Origin: an uncultured Propioniciclava sp.
GTDB lineage: Bacteria; Actinomycetota; Actinomycetes; Propionibacteriales; Propionibacteriaceae
Direction: 5' to 3'
DNA length: 7,086 nt
Assembly: GCA_937872005.1 (NCBI GenBank)
Contig: CALMPQ010000482.1
Coordinates: 1 to 7,086 of the forward strand
Shown here: one piece after another, positions 6,819 to 7,086 of the stretch
How positions within the stretch are numbered: position 1 is the stretch's first letter
How the letters are laid out: each line of letters opens with the position of its first letter
The notes under the pieces: model-generated
Told to the model about the DNA's origin: nothing
Databases searched by the model: none
What the model saw: the letters and a program-made list of their open reading frames with translations, nothing else
Translations under genes and position numbers: made by a program

Positions 6819-7086
6819 GGCTGCCGGGCCACGGCGTCCGGGCCGGTCAGCCGTGGACGACCGACGCGGCGCTCGCGGTGGTCGACGAGGCGGTGGCCGA
6901 CGCCGAACCGGGGACACCGATCGTGCTCGTCGGGCACTCGCTCGGCGGGTTCGTGGCGACGGCGTGGGCGCAGCGTCACCCTGCGGCGCTGGCCGGGCTG
7001 GTCCTGGTCGGCGCGATGGCCGACCCGCGGCGGCACCGGGTGCTGACCCGGGCCTACACCGACTTCGCGCGGCTGCTGCCCGTGGT
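6806..7086 (+). CDS. Alpha/beta hydrolase fragment, N-terminus missing and C-terminus beyond window
   Basis: This frame (codon phase of GTG 6923) is open from after TGA 6803-6805 to the window end, 93 codons. It reads GLPGHGVRAGQPWTTDAALA, then PIVLVGHSLGGFVATAWAQR and LAGLVLVGAMADPRR. GHSLGG (6932-6949) is the nucleophile elbow of the alpha/beta hydrolase fold with Ser (6938-6940) as nucleophile. LPGHG (6821-6835) matches the DLPGHG loop that normally follows the fourth strand. About 40-60 residues that should precede it, including the first strand and the oxyanion-hole HG motif, are absent, and no start codon can restore them. The acid and His of the triad would lie to the right of the window. 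Substrate cannot be predicted. As it stands the gene looks broken; an assembly error would also explain it. Confidence 0.78.

Noticed and set aside
6807..7036. N-terminal 77-80 residues of the extended minus-strand surface-protein frame starting at ATG 7036.
   Set aside because: It is antisense to the GHSLGG hydrolase, is Arg/Pro-rich, and does not look like a signal peptide.
6390..7046. Plus-strand frame of 218 codons crossing the junction.
   Set aside because: It is not the hydrolase frame: the GHSLGG motif lies in another phase, and this translation has no family features and opposes the surface-protein gene.
1..7086. tRNA, rRNA, riboswitch or transposase signals.
   Set aside because: Reading both strands showed no cloverleaf, rRNA-like segment, inverted terminal repeats or transposase motifs.

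Overview
The window comes from a high-GC actinobacterium. The left two thirds has strongly GC-biased third codon positions (for example 51 of 60 bases are G/C in 2161-2220), AGGAGG ribosome-binding sites and GTGA/ATGA gene overlaps. The surface-protein C-terminus, with its GISTGYPDGTFRP and RDAMAAFMYRL motifs, is of a kind I associate with Propionibacteriales and Micrococcales. No rRNA or other marker is present, so genus cannot be named.

Positions 1-5150 (+) hold three tightly coupled genes: the C-terminal half of a DUF2126 putative amidoligase, an 835-residue fusion of a circularly permuted ATP-grasp domain with an alpha-E domain, and a 300-residue transglutaminase-like cysteine enzyme. Both junctions are 4-bp stop/start overlaps. 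This is the predicted peptide synthesis/modification system recognised by comparative genomics of amidoligases. Its substrate and product remain unknown as far as I know. The ligase-type proteins would form amide bonds and the transglutaminase fold would cut, transfer or crosslink them. The ATP-grasp copy here appears to have lost nucleotide-binding residues, so it may be the structural partner of an active copy encoded elsewhere.

Positions 5147 to about 6806 (-) hold a lower-GC gene (31 of 60 G/C in 5221-5280) for a modular surface protein. From N to C it has seven HAF-like/beta-propeller-like repeats, an Ig-like surface module and three S-layer-homology repeats with an exact 186-bp period. 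Its stop codon overlaps the transglutaminase stop, so the two genes converge with no spacer or terminator.

Near 6800-6815 composition returns abruptly to high GC. From there an alpha/beta hydrolase runs rightward (+) out of the window. The surface-protein gene and the hydrolase meet head to head, and both lack their 5' ends: the first has no signal peptide, the second no first strands or oxyanion HG motif. No promoter region lies between them. Either a deletion/insertion fused two broken genes or the assembly is chimeric here.

No tRNA, rRNA, CRISPR array, insertion sequence or convincing terminator was seen. Apart from the junction there is essentially no intergenic DNA.
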